NCBI GenBank assembly: GCA_036785705.1
Contig: JAWUZG010000070.1
Coordinates: forward strand, 1,437,001-1,501,000
Source of the DNA: Acanthornis magna
Taxonomy: Eukaryota > Chordata > Aves > Passeriformes > Acanthizidae
Reading direction: 5' to 3'
Length of the DNA: 64,000 bases
This document shows positions 13,231 through 25,500 of the stretch, in pieces; positions within the stretch are counted from its first letter, which is position 1, and each line of letters begins with the position of its first letter. Below the pieces are notes generated by a model. That model saw nothing but the letters and a program-made list of their open reading frames with translations, was not told where the DNA came from and ran no database searches. Position numbers and translations under genes: made by a program.

Positions 13231-15313
13231 CCCGGACCCCATGTTGTCAGTGCTCCGCGTTCTTCTCCTGCCTCTGGATGTGGGGATAGTGACACTCATT
13301 CCCAACAGAAGAGGATGAGGTGAGATCACGGTCCGTCTGACTCCAGACAACAGCAGGGCAGTGGCTGCCTTAGAGCTGCGGGAGAAGTCTGGATTTAACT
13401 ACAGAAAGTTTCCTGACCGATACACTCTAGTAAGTAGAAACTCCTTTAGCATTTACGTGAAAGAATATTCAGTATGTTAAACCTCGATGAACCTTTAAGG
13501 CAGGACTGGGCAGCCGTGCTGGGAATACCTGAGGCGATCATGGATCTGAATCGGGGTCTGTGGGAGCTACCGAGATCCAGGTTCATCAGTGGCTGCTGCC
13601 GAAGCCATGGGTGTCTCTTTTTTATTAATTAGCAGGTGTAGCCATTTGTAAAATTCACTACTGCGAACTGAAGCCTTGAGACAGAAAAGTGTCTCTGTGG
13701 GCTGATCCGCGAGCTAAGTGAAAGTACTCAGTGGTTTTCCCCTTCAGCAAAGATGAGCTCATGTAATATCCCGTTAGTGGTGCAAAGCAAGCAAGGGCAG
13801 AGCTGGACACGGGCACGGTCCATCCTGCTGCTCACAGAGCTGCTCCCAGCGCCACAGAGGGGAGGAATCCACAAGCAGGAGGGATTGATAATGATGCCAC
13901 CGCAGCTTGTCTCACAGATGGCAAAGGAATAACCTGCTATCAGGGTGTCTCTCTGTATCCCTGCCAAAAGCACAGATGATATTTCCTAGCTTGTTTTAAA
14001 GGGAGCTCTGCTGAAAATTCTGTGTTTCACTCTTCATTTGTGCTGTCACAGCCTACTTCAGTAACTAAGCTGAGGCTGGTGAGCTAACTGTGTCAGAACT
14101 GCTGCTGGCTTTGGGTTAAAGGTGCAAAGGAAGCAGTTTTGAGATTTCACACAGACTGTAATGCACTGATACACCACCACTCACTGTGTTTATGTACAGT
14201 GGTGTTAAGTGAGCTTTAAAAAACACAAGTCAACTCCATCATCACAAAGCACAATCATCACTTAATTGCAGTGATGATTCACGTACACAAAAGCTCTGAA
14301 TGGAGCTGGTGAGCTCCAGATCTGTGTGAGACATGTTGGGAACTTAATGCAATCTGCATGAAGAAACATGACAAACATCTGCACTGTGTGATACCAGTTA
14401 AATGGCTGTTCACATGTTTCTCTGGTGAGTAACTGGGAACTCATTTGCTGGTTTCTACTCTTAAGTGGCAAGATTTTTTTTCTCTAGACTCAGTTTCAGT
14501 GCAGGAGGACACTGGCAGGAAGACATTTAGAGAACCAGATGACTGCCTTTCCTGAGCTGTCTCAGATTTTATTAGGAAGCACTGCAGCCGCTCAGGCTTT
14601 GGAACAGAATTTATTTCATATGTGTGTGGTCTCTTTGCTGCATGTGAGAAACTTAAAAGACAGCACAAAACCACCAAACCCAAGAGAAGTCATTTAGCTT
14701 TAGCACTTCTGCAGCAGCAGAGAGCTGGGATTTTCCAACAGACGATAGGGAAATACCTAGAGTTGGTGACAATTCCTCTTTTAGGTCTCGTGGATAGTCC
14801 AGCTTTTGCACTCATTTTTTATGCTGTCACAGCAGTCACTACTGAACACTTGTTCCATGCGAGAGGTCAGTTCTGACCCAAGAGCCAAAGGAGTGCTTTA
14901 TACATATTTGAATTATTGCTGCCTACAGACAGACTGTTTGTAAAAGCCATTTGATACCTTCCAGTCACAGGACACACCAAGAGCAGAGCACACAGGCCCA
15001 GGCAGTGCCATTTACTTCTCCATTTTAAGTCCATCCAGTAAATCTTACTGCTAAATGACATATTTCTTGCAAAGCTAAATCTGTCTGTGAGATCCTCGTG
15101 AAGAGCTTGTTGGCAGCAATGGTCAGTCATGGCTTCTGAACTCCCACTTCTTTGCTCCAGTGCTTTCATCCCATTTATTGTCAGCCAGTTATCTAGAAGT
15201 TCTATACAGTCCATGTACAGCAGCACAAGAAGTATTTTAATGCCACACTGAAACCAATTTGTTTGGTCCCACAGTGATTCCATGCCGTGATTTTACCATT
15301 TTCTTGTTCTGAG
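13081..15313 (+). other. TIFA: TIFA 5' intron
   Basis: This is the sequence between the putative exon 1 donor at 13080/13081 and the acceptor before the coding exon, where a pyrimidine-rich stretch ends in TTCTGAG at 15313. I see no other coding exon or recognisable repeat in it. Confidence in the intron depends on exon 1 being correctly placed. Confidence 0.55.
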
Positions 15314-15326
15314 GACTCTTTCCATC

Positions 15327-15899
15327 ATGACCTCTTTTGAGGAAGCCGAAACAGAAGAAACAGTGACGTGCCTCCACCTGACCTTTTACCACCCTTGCCA
15401 GGCTGAGAAGATGATGTTCCGCTGCCTGAATTTCTCTAAGCGTGAGCAGGTCCGGGCAGACGAAACGGCCAAGTTTGGCCGTGATTCCAACATCTGCCAC
15501 TACAACTTGCTGGACACTCGTGTCTCCCGGATCCAGTTCTCCTTGCAGTTCTACAGGAAGCTCCACACCTCGGAATATTGTTTTGAGATAAAGAACTTGA
15601 GCAAGAAAACAAAACTGACTGTCAACCAAACAGAACTGGGTTACTTGAACAAAACCGATCTGCCCTGGAAGTGCATCATTTGTTTTGGGGACTACCAGAT
15701 CTTAGCAGAGATTCAAGAAGGGGAGTCCGTGGATTATTTTGAGACTCACTTGCACTTGAGTGAAGCACCAATCTTACAAGAAAGATGCCTGCCGTGCCTG
15801 CCATCCTTGCCGCCTATAGCTGAGAATGGCATTTCGTCTTCTTTTTTTCTTTCCCAAGGCAAAAGCCCCACCGAGATTGATGAAAATGAGCTGTGCTAG
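15327..15899 (+). CDS. TIFA: TIFA, TRAF-interacting protein with FHA domain (single coding exon)
   Basis: TIFA is a cytosolic innate-immunity adaptor. In the known pathway, ALPK1 activated by bacterial ADP-heptose phosphorylates TIFA Thr9; FHA domains then bind pThr9 of other molecules, the protein oligomerises, and TRAF6 drives NF-kB. The 190-aa frame has the hallmarks: the N-terminus MTSFEEAETEETVTCL with Thr9 in place, an FHA core with Gly51-Arg52 and a Ser68-Arg-Ile-Gln-like loop, the segment ELGYLNK near 104-109, and a C-terminal PTEIDE (181-186) fitting the TRAF6-binding consensus PxExx(acidic/aromatic). Human TIFA is 184 aa, so this is full length. The ATG lies 13 bases after a splice acceptor, and one coding exon matches the mammalian structure. 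It converges with AP1AR, as in human. All key residues are present. Confidence 0.97.
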   Translation: MTSFEEAETEETVTCLHLTFYHPCQAEKMMFRCLNFSKREQVRADETAKFGRDSNICHYNLLDTRVSRIQFSLQFYRKLHTSEYCFEIKNLSKKTKLTVNQTELGYLNKTDLPWKCIICFGDYQILAEIQEGESVDYFETHLHLSEAPILQERCLPCLPSLPPIAENGISSSFFLSQGKSPTEIDENELC

Positions 15900-16482
15900 C
15901 AGGGAGAAGGATGCTGGATCAGGTTTTGTAGCCTGCACAGCTTCCAGCACAGGAGGCTCTCACCTCAGTCCAGTATTCTTGGGGGTGTTCAGTGACTGCT
16001 GCACATCAGTCTTCTCACTCGGTGTTTTCAGCACAGGCATTCCGGAACATTCTCCCACAGAAACAGAATGCCAGAAATGTGTGGGAGACAGGGAGCCACT
16101 CAAATCCACGGCAGCAGGTTCAATCCCAGAACCGTGGCCACGTGCCTTGAAGGGGTGTTGAACAGGTATTAATACAGAGCATGCACAGCAGGGTTTTGGT
16201 CCCAGCCAGGTTGTACTTTGTGCTTTGCTTTTGACACTAAATTCCAGACAGTATTTACAAGCCTAGGTTGTAGTTTCACAGATTTTGCAACTTAGAAACA
16301 CTTTGTCAGCTAAGTCCTTTTATGTTTTTATTAACATCACAGGAGGGTTTGGTTTTGGTTTTTTTTAAAACTTATTTAATTAACATGTATATATATTTTG
16401 CAAGTTAACTACTTTTGCTTGTGATGTAGACAAACGTGTAGCACCAATGATCATGGACTACAAAAATCCAGATAAATTTTGT

Positions 16483-16488
16483 AATAAA
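16483..16488 (+). terminator. TIFA: TIFA polyadenylation signal
   Basis: An AATAAA hexamer lies 584 bases after the TIFA stop codon and is followed by T- and GT-rich sequence. It is the first canonical signal downstream of the gene on this strand. The cleavage site is inferred. Confidence 0.6.
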
Positions 16489-16519
16489 ATCATTTGGTTG
16501 CCTAGTAAGGATTTGCTGT

Positions 16520-19500
16520 CTTACACAACTGCAATCTAAAAGAATTTTTGGTGGATAAAATTATTTCCAGGACCATCCAGGTAAGAGATTGTCACTGACA
16601 CTGTTCTGGGCTTTCCAAAAGTGCCATTGCTCCAAGGTTAAGAATTGACTTAAATACTTTCAGGAAGTTTTCTACCTCTGCCCCCCTACCCAAAGCTAAT
16701 AATTTTCTTGTCTTTTAAGTATTTCTGAGGTTGTTTCAGTGAAGTTTTTCTTTGTCAGGGGTTCAGCTTTTCACTGGCACTTGGCTTTTTTTTTTTGTCA
16801 AGTATTTTAGTTTGCTTGAAAGACACACTGGAAAGAATCAGACCATACATAGGAGCTACCCATCTTACCATCCCTAAACATTAGGATGCATTTCAGCATT
16901 AATCATTCCAAGAAAACCATAATTATAACTGAGGGGAGGAACAGCTGAGATTAAGGCAACCAACCACAAGCAAGAGAAAGCCATGGGAGAGGCAATGAAA
17001 CTCAAACACAGGCTTATGTAGGATTTGGGTATTCATCCCATCCTTGACCAAATTACTTTGTTGCCATGTTTTCCACTCTTGGAACTAGGCTGTGGTTTCC
17101 AAACAACAATCATTTCTACAACTCCATTGACCTGAGGTAAGAATTGACCGTCTAAAATACACAGTAAAAAATGAGTCATCTCCTATCTCTATGTTGATTC
17201 ACCCAGCAGAAGTTCATTTACACAAGGAAGGTTATTTTACCTTTGAAGTATGAGGGTACAGCTGCTCATTTCCAACAGGAGAAGGGCTGCATGCTCCAAA
17301 TTCCTCAGGTCCTCTGTTAGCACAGCTTGTTTAGAGCTTCCCTTCCACAGCAACAGGTCTCCAGAAGGGACACTGGGACACAGGGCTCTGACATGGCTGC
17401 TGCAAACCCAGCAACAGATAAAACACTGCCAATCGTTAAGACTTGCTGAAAATTTTAATGACTTTTAAATTTGTACAGATACGCATTTTACAGTACCCTT
17501 GAATTGTTTCACATGAGCTGTTTATAGAATCTCTCAGTTTCTTAAATATCCACAGATTTGGAGCATCACTTCAAAGTCACTCAGCGTGGTGCACTGAGCA
17601 CTGCAAATGTTATTATTAACCATGGCTACAGAACATGCCCATCACAGAAAAAGCTGGAGTCAGCCTCCTTTTTCCTAAGTGCTTGTTCATCCTAAGGGCA
17701 GGACTATCAGCTAATTGACTTCCTCAAGGCATGGTCAGGACAAGGTCACCTCATGTTCACTGGCCAGGAAAAGTGGTGACCAGTGCAGGGGAGGTGACAG
17801 TTTCAGCAGGTAAAAAACCCACTATTTACATGTTGAGGAAGTTGCCTTCCTTCCTGCAGGAATATATTGTACAAAGAAATGTCCAGAAGTCACACAGCAG
17901 TAGCTTAGGCCAAACCCAAAATATACATTTGATGTGTACAAATCTTTAAAGCTCATTACAAGTATTGCAAACATAAATAATGGCATTAAAATATTTTCAG
18001 TGACATAGCTACAATTGAAATTAAGAGATGGAATGTTACCAGCAGGATTTATCTGTTCTCTCAGGTTATTTGTACATACTTAATCCCAGTGGGCAGTATT
18101 TTTGTGCTGGAATGACTCAAATATTCCAAATAGTTTCAGATTATCTAAAGCAGCCACATAGGTTTCACCAACAAATTCAGTTCTGATGATGATGACAGTG
18201 CAGGTTTATTACTTATCACAACATGTCCCTTTTACTCCAAAACAAATGCTTTTTCCTATCATCCTTTTTCCATGGAAAAACGAGACAGCTACACAAAATG
18301 ATGGTAGAGTAGAATGGCTTCACTTTGAAACTTTGGGGAAAGCTTGAGACCTGCAAGTATTTTGCAGGTTCTCTTTTGTTAAAAAGTATGATTTACATGG
18401 AATACCAGGGGAGACCACACAGCACAGGTCACCAGTGGTGCAGCCACCGAGCACCTCCTTGGATGTCAGCCCATACTAGCAGGATTAATCATCCACTTCA
18501 GAGGCACAGGAAAGGCAGAGCACATAAACACACTATTAAAACATGGATTTTTTCTTCTTTCTTTTCAAAATGCAGATATACAAATTCAGTCTTTAGGTTC
18601 TTGTTCTTCCCATCCCAGCAGCAGAGCCATCATCCCTCCCCCAGTTTGCTCACAGAATGTTGCTTCCCCATAATTGTTCCAGTCCAGCTGAATTATAAAT
18701 TTTCCACAATGAAAGAATTTCAAGGACCTTGTAGCAACAGATGTTGCTCTGTTCAGGGGGGCTAGGAAAACAAGACTTTGGTCCTCCCAGTTCTGCACTG
18801 GGTAAAACTCCCGTTTTATTAACACATAGAGAATTTATATTTTATTTTTGTTTTTCTATCTAGCACACGCTTACTAAATTGGGCATGTAATACAAGACAA
18901 TATCTTACCTAACCTGATGATTTTTACTATGTTCATTGAGGTTAACCGTGCTTAGCATAAAGTAATTTAAAAAGTAAAGTAAATGGAAAAAGGACAACAC
19001 AAGGCTAGGAAGACTTTAAGCTAGACAGGGAAAAATCTGCAATTTACCACATGTCAAATTTGTTTCGAAGCTCTTACTTTTAAATCCTCTAAACAGCTGA
19101 AGAGCAAGTCAAAAAGCACAGATTGGAAATAAAAATATTTTAAAATTACTTTTCTATATTCAAGTATTAAATAAATTATATAAGACTGTTTCTGAGATAA
19201 ATATTAGGCCAATGATGAATTTTAAAACAAAACCAATAGAAACATCATCCAGAGAAAAAGGCAAGTTAAAATATAGATAAGTCAAGCTATGAAGCTTCAA
19301 TTAGTGCAGATAATTTTATATTAAATCCAGATATCCAGAAATATACACAACAGAATCATCCCAGTTTTCACAAAAGTGGAGAAGGTAGATGATAAAATTG
19401 CACTTAGTTCTGAATCCATTCAGACAGCAAGTCATTCCCGTTCCTTGCCGATCCGCATGTAAGAAAAAGGGAAGCGGGTTACAAAAGAGCAAATTGGCTT

Positions 19501-19561
19501 TGTACATTCCATTTCCCTTTCCAGCATTTGGTCACGAGCAGGGGCCGTGCAGGCAGCGTCA
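16520..19561 (-). other. TIFA/AP1AR convergent interval, including the AP1AR 3' UTR
   Basis: No coding exon is visible. AP1AR ends at 19562 on the minus strand, so at least part of this interval must be its 3' UTR. Minus-strand AATAAA hexamers occur at plus coordinates 18841-18846, 18815-18820 and 18205-18210. I cannot tell which is used. The rest is AT-rich and unremarkable. Confidence 0.5.
18205..18210 (-). terminator. AP1AR: Candidate AP1AR polyadenylation signal
   Basis: TTTATT on plus is AATAAA on minus. It lies about 1.35 kb beyond the AP1AR stop codon. Competing candidates sit at 18815-18820 and 18841-18846, so the choice is uncertain. Confidence 0.3.
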
Positions 19562-22500
19562 CTATCTGTCCTGGTGGTCGGAATCCGACAGCCTGACGTC
19601 CGAGGCTGACAATTCCAGCACGGGATTGACGAAGCCGGCGTACTCGGAATTGCCGTTGTCATCCATCTCGGCGCTGACAAAGTCATTCTCCCACTCCAGC
19701 CCGTTGGAATCGTCAGAGGCTGAGGCTGGGTGGCTTCCTGTCTTCCTGCTGTTGAATTTCAGCGCTGCCCGCAGGATGTCCTCCTCCGTTTTGGAGCGCT
19801 CCCTCATTGGAATCATCCTGTTCATGCCTGGGATTGAAAACAACGTTGATGAGAAACGCATCGTTGTGAGTTTTCGTCTAACTTTTTATGTTTCTGTTAG
19901 AAGAAACAAAGCTAAAATTTGGACGGATACTGGAATCATTGGTCTAGGAAAGGGCTTCAGTTTGTTTGCAAAGGTGTATTTAATTCCACACAAAATGAGG
20001 CAAAATATGTTTCTGAAAACTGCCCAAAGACAGCCAAGATTTTACTGATTTTGTCAGTAATTACAGACTTTCTTGTGGGGGGAAAAAAAAAGAAATCAGC
20101 TATACATTGGCTAAAAGGAACCCTTGCTTGTTTTTGGTGAGCTTTTCAATAGTCAAGGTTTTTTGGATAAACTTTCAGGTAAGAGCTTTTGCAGATTTAG
20201 TAAATGAAGCAGAAAATATCTGTAACAAACAGCAGCAGTGATGTGGATAGCTGGGATACTCCCTGGAACGCACGTCTAAGTTCCCAGCGAATGTTACGGT
20301 AAAAGTAATAAGGGTTTTACCCAAAGTACTTAAGTCAGGCTCCTGACCAACTTGCACATTTTAAAAGGAAGAACAAGCTCTTTCTTTCTGCTCCTGGCTC
20401 ACAAGAGGGCACCATTTCTTCACCGTTACTTTTGCTGGGAGCTTAGAAGTCAGCTCCACAAAATGCAGGGAAAGACATTTACTGGAGTATCCAAATAAAT
20501 TAATTCATTTATTAGGGCTATCTCCACATTTATCAAAATAAGGAATTTTCTCGGTAAAAATCATTTGCATTTTAATTACTACAGACTTGTCAGAAATTCC
20601 ATCAGAAATAAGTTCTAAATCACCTTCCCATTCAAAACCAACAAATTTACAATGAACATAGTTCAAACTGTCAACACTTGCAACTTTGTAAGTTCAGGAT
20701 GAAACTGAACTGCAGGATAAATACCTTCTTCATCTTCCCACTCTAAATCTAAGGAGGTGCTGTCGTCATTCCCACTCACTGATTTGGTTTTGGTCATCAA
20801 GTCACAACTGCTCTCCGTGTTGGGTGTCAGCACTGTGGCATCAGATGAAAGTCCTATTTAAAAAAACCCATAATGTATTTTAAATTCAGGCTCAATATGC
20901 AAAAGTAAACTTTTAAATTAAGCTTTCATTGTGCTCTGTGGCCCTTTAAACCTCAGGAAGGTTGGAAAAGGCACTTCATCAGTTCAAAGAGTAATCAGTA
21001 GCTTATTAATAATCAGTATCAGTAAGACATTGCCTAATTAGAACTAGAAAGGAATTTAATAAGCTGTAAGCTGAGATGGTATGAAGACTTGTAAAAAAAA
21101 ACCCCAAATCAACCTTCTCCTCCCCAAAAAACTAAACTGCTCACAGTATTTCCTCAAAAATTGCCATCAGTCCCCCAACTTAGTGATTATCATGTACTGT
21201 CATCAAAACTTACAGAAAAAAGCTTATCAAATTGTTTTCCTCTAAACTGATAAGGGAATGTTTAAGTACAGGCAGCCAAATTCCCTCTTGCACTTCACTA
21301 GGGAAAAAAAATTAACCATTAATATGATTCTAAATATTTTGGCAAGGGATGATTAAAGCTATAAACACACATCTGCATGTTCAATACAGGGTCTGGTTTT
21401 ACAAGAAAAGTTCACCGCTATCTTCTATCTGTCAGATTAAAAAATACTATCAGATTTCTTAATTACAGATACATGTATATACATTTTACATTTGTGTGTA
21501 TAAATATAAAAATATAAAGAATCTGTTTATCTAGGAAAAGCAGCAGCCTCTGCGCTCCTCAGAGTGCCTCAACATTTAAAGGCAGACTTACTACTACTTC
21601 GGAAAGCTTCATATTGGAATTTTGTATTCCTTAGGAAAGGATCGAGATCTTCCTCTGCCACAGAGCTGTAAGAACAATGCACAATTTTTTAGCTTTATAA
21701 ACCTCCAAGGATGCCATCAAATATATGTTAATCGACATGCCCCCCGGCTCTGTGCTACAAAGCACATACACCTTGAGCTAAATTCTTTATAAAAACATCT
21801 GTAAAATGCCCTTCTGTTCCTGTTCATCACATCCTCTCCCAGTCTGTGCTTCTGCTCAGTTTTTGTTAGTATTTTCAGTTAAAAATTAATTAACTTTGGC
21901 TTCAAAACAACTCTTCCCCTCTCTTCACCACTTCAGATAAAATCTCCTTAATTTTCAATTCCTTTTTTTAAAGTAATGAATTCAAATCCTGCTCCTGCAG
22001 TCCTTCGTTTTTAAAATTTGGCCAATTCCTACTCAGTTTTCACAGCTCCTGTTCTGTGCTCCATAGCCAAATTCCTTCTGTCTCCCTTGTCTTCCATTCA
22101 AGAGATTTTTTCTAAACTCAAACACCATTCCACTGTAAATTTCTCCACCTTTTTTTTTCCGCTTGTTTTCCCACCACCACCACTGAACACAGAAGGTGGG
22201 AATGAAGAGAATGAAAATATTAAATAAATACATAAAATATTAAATAAATAAATAAAATTAATAATATTAATTAAGAAACAGGCAGACTCTAAACCATTTA
22301 AATTGTGTGTTTATACCAGGTTTTTAAAACAGGGTTTTGCATAATATTTTTACATTAGCTGAAATTTTACACATAAACACCTTCTTAAAATAAACCACTG
22401 GATTTTGTGTGTGTGTAAACACATATTGGTAGCTGGGAGTAGCATTGTATGCAGCAGTCTAATAACTCCAGTGATAATCAGGATGAATCCAAACTACCCC

Positions 22501-25500
22501 CTGGCTTTCCAGATGAGGAACAGGAGTACAAAGAGTCAATTATCATGAATAAAATTTGGTCTCTTACCTCTGGAACTCTCCATTATTAACAGCATGTGCT
22601 CTCTGCGTTATCCTGTGCTGCCTACGTTGCTATCAAGAGAAGTGAGTTGTTGAAAAAGCTGAAGACTCAAAACAGAGCTCTCAACACTTAATCCTATTTT
22701 ATGCACCCCCAAAAAACCCCATCAGTTTTTAGAGACGAGTGGACACCACCTCAGTCATGACTGCACCTGTCTTCTTCTCTCCTGTCTTCTTAAAGTATTT
22801 TCAATGCACAACTAACACCTGGGTGATGTTTGATTTCTTTTGCTCAGGAACAGCCACCCTGCCATTTAAAAGATAAATATTTCCTACAAATCCTTTTATC
22901 CCTCTGCAAAGCAGTCCTGCCATCTCCTCTGGCTGTCTCCATCAGCACTAAGTGCTTCATCTATATTAATAACAGCTTTGCTGCCTTGCAGGGCCAAAAG
23001 TATTAATAACTCTGCTAATGTCAACTTCAACTTCATCTTAGAATTGCTCTTTGCTTTGGGTGTGGGGAGGTAACTGCATTGGATCTAGTGATTTTCAGTC
23101 CCAAGATGATGATGGTTTTGTTTTCTGGCACACTTTATATCTTGGGTATTTAAACAATAATAATTGCAGGTTGAAATGAGTAAATGGGGAGTGTAGAAGA
23201 AGTAGAAATATCACACTGTGGTGGTTAGAGGTGAAAAGACTTAAGAATGCAGAGAGGAAGACAGAAATTTGGCACAACACAGTCAACAAATCTGTCAAAA
23301 TCAATTACTGACACATGCAACGATTTTCTTTTAGGATTCCTATACCCACATAATATCCAATTTAGATTATCTCCCTGTTTTGCCAGGTCACATCCCAAAA
23401 TCCAGCACTGCCAGTTCCAGAACACACACATATATTACAATCCCCTCACTGTTACAAACCCTGACATTTAGTAGGGCAACATCAGCAAGCCAAATGAGTT
23501 TTAAAGGAGGCCACACTTCCAAGGAAAAAGCCATTTTCCCATTTGTGCCCACAAACAGTAGAGAGATGAGTGGTGCATTCGAAAATAGCTTCCAATTTAT
23601 CTAGAAGGGCTAAGTGCTTGATGCATATCTGGACAAAAATGCTTCCTTAAAATCCTTAAAATCGCTATGGGTTTTGAGGAGGGTGCTTGTGCAGGAGATA
23701 AGTGGTACTAATTTTACACAAAGAGGAAATTAAAATCTCTATAATCCATTCTATCTTAGGTCCTGACTGAAAGGACTTCTAATTAAAAACATGGAAGACA
23801 AGAAAAATAGTATTTCTTGCGCAGAACTTCTACAAAAACTAGTTAATGCCATTAAAAAAGTCTACTTTTGCTGGCTTTATATAGACCGAAAGTGGTATGC
23901 AAAAAAAGCAGGCAAAAAGGTCAGAAAGAATTAACCCTCCCACACCAAATGGCAAGAGGAGAGAAAGAGAAATGTGAAACGAGAGCTATACTTAGTGACA
24001 TAAAAATTAGATGAGAACTCTAAAGCAGGGTCAACACAAACCACAAAGATAAGGAACAATACAGTGCAAAAATATAAAAAGTACATTTTACAAGTCTGAA
24101 TGATGTCATAACGTGTGCTTAATTTCAGGGTTTTTTTTTTTACCCGAAACCCATCACAGATCATTTTACATTTAAGATCAGTAACTTCTACATATTATAT
24201 AAGAAGAATGTTAAGCTAATTATAGCTTAAAATTATAACTCATTCAAAATCTATACTCGGCGACAGAAGCCGTTTCAAACAATTATGGTGATTTTCAGCT
24301 GTTCCAACCAGCTGTACTTTTAAATCTTGTATTTCTTTCTCTACTTTACAAGCCAAAGCCATTTCCTGGTCAGGTTTCCTGAGATGGGAAGGATATCAGG
24401 GAAGTCTGCATACATGGGAACAGGACAGAGGCTCTGATATATATTGGGGTCTTTTTCCCCTCACCTCCAAGAGCTTTTTCTGCTTTGCTGCCCTGGCTGC
24501 TTCACGTTGTGCAGCATATAAAGCCTCCTCTTCTAGTCTTAACTTCTCCTCTTGTAAGGCTAACTGTATATGAACAAAACAGTAATGGTTAACAAAAGCA
24601 GAACCTATCTATCTTCCTATCAATAAAGCCATAAGTGCAAGAAAACAAAAGAAAAGCAGCTAGAAAATCAAAATAAAATAAAATCGACTACAGCTAAAGC
24701 ATTAACTGAATTTAACAGCTTCCCTCCCCCCACCAAACAGCCCAAGAAATTTAGGTAACTATTGAATAAATATTTGTTATTAGTGAATTGCTGTAATGCT
24801 TTTTGCATTTTATTATGAACTGGACAGTGAAAGATTTAAATCTTTTCAGTCCCGTAATTCATTGGCCCTTGATTAAAGTTCATTCAAGTTCTACATTGTA
24901 TTCCACATCATATTCCATTAACTGCTGCAACACTAAAACAAAGCAACAAATTATGTGGTTTTTTCCTTAAGAAAAGTTGTGGAGAAAACTGAGCACAAGA
25001 AAAGTTGAATCAAGAATATTCCCCATTTGGTCTTGCATTTAAAAAAAATGGTCAAATTTAAGAAATTCTGATCAGAGACCCAGCCTATTCATTCAATTTT
25101 TCAGCTAAGAGGCTATTAAAAAGAAGGAATTTGTGTATCTTGTAGACTAAAAAACACTAACTGATGAACAAAATCCAGTTGTTTTGTTCATATGAGTGGA
25201 ATCTCCTGGTGTCCACGGCTGATCCTAACATTTTTGGAAGGAAAACTGTCCATACTGTCACTGTAAGCACTTACCTCTGACTGAAGCTTCAGATCAACAA
25301 CTCTCTGCTTTTCAGCAATGGAGTCGTAGTGTCTGTCTTTCAGGTCTGCAATTTCTTCCTCAGTCAGAGGTCTGGAAGCACGGGAGAAACACAAAAAGGC
25401 TCCATCTATTATTCATGCGTGACAACCCTCAGCTGCACTTTAACATATCCATGTGGTCCTTCCTGACTGGTCCTTTAATGAAGGCTGTGCTTCTGGCCTG

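Noticed and set aside
12764..13350. SASRL-repeat and REALR-repeat proteins on the two strands at the TIFA promoter
   Set aside because: Both are translations of the 15-bp minisatellite, whose unit length is a multiple of three; there is no independent gene evidence.
19389..20048. 219-aa plus-strand open frame
   Set aside because: It is antisense to the last AP1AR coding exon and has no family resemblance; a shadow of that exon.
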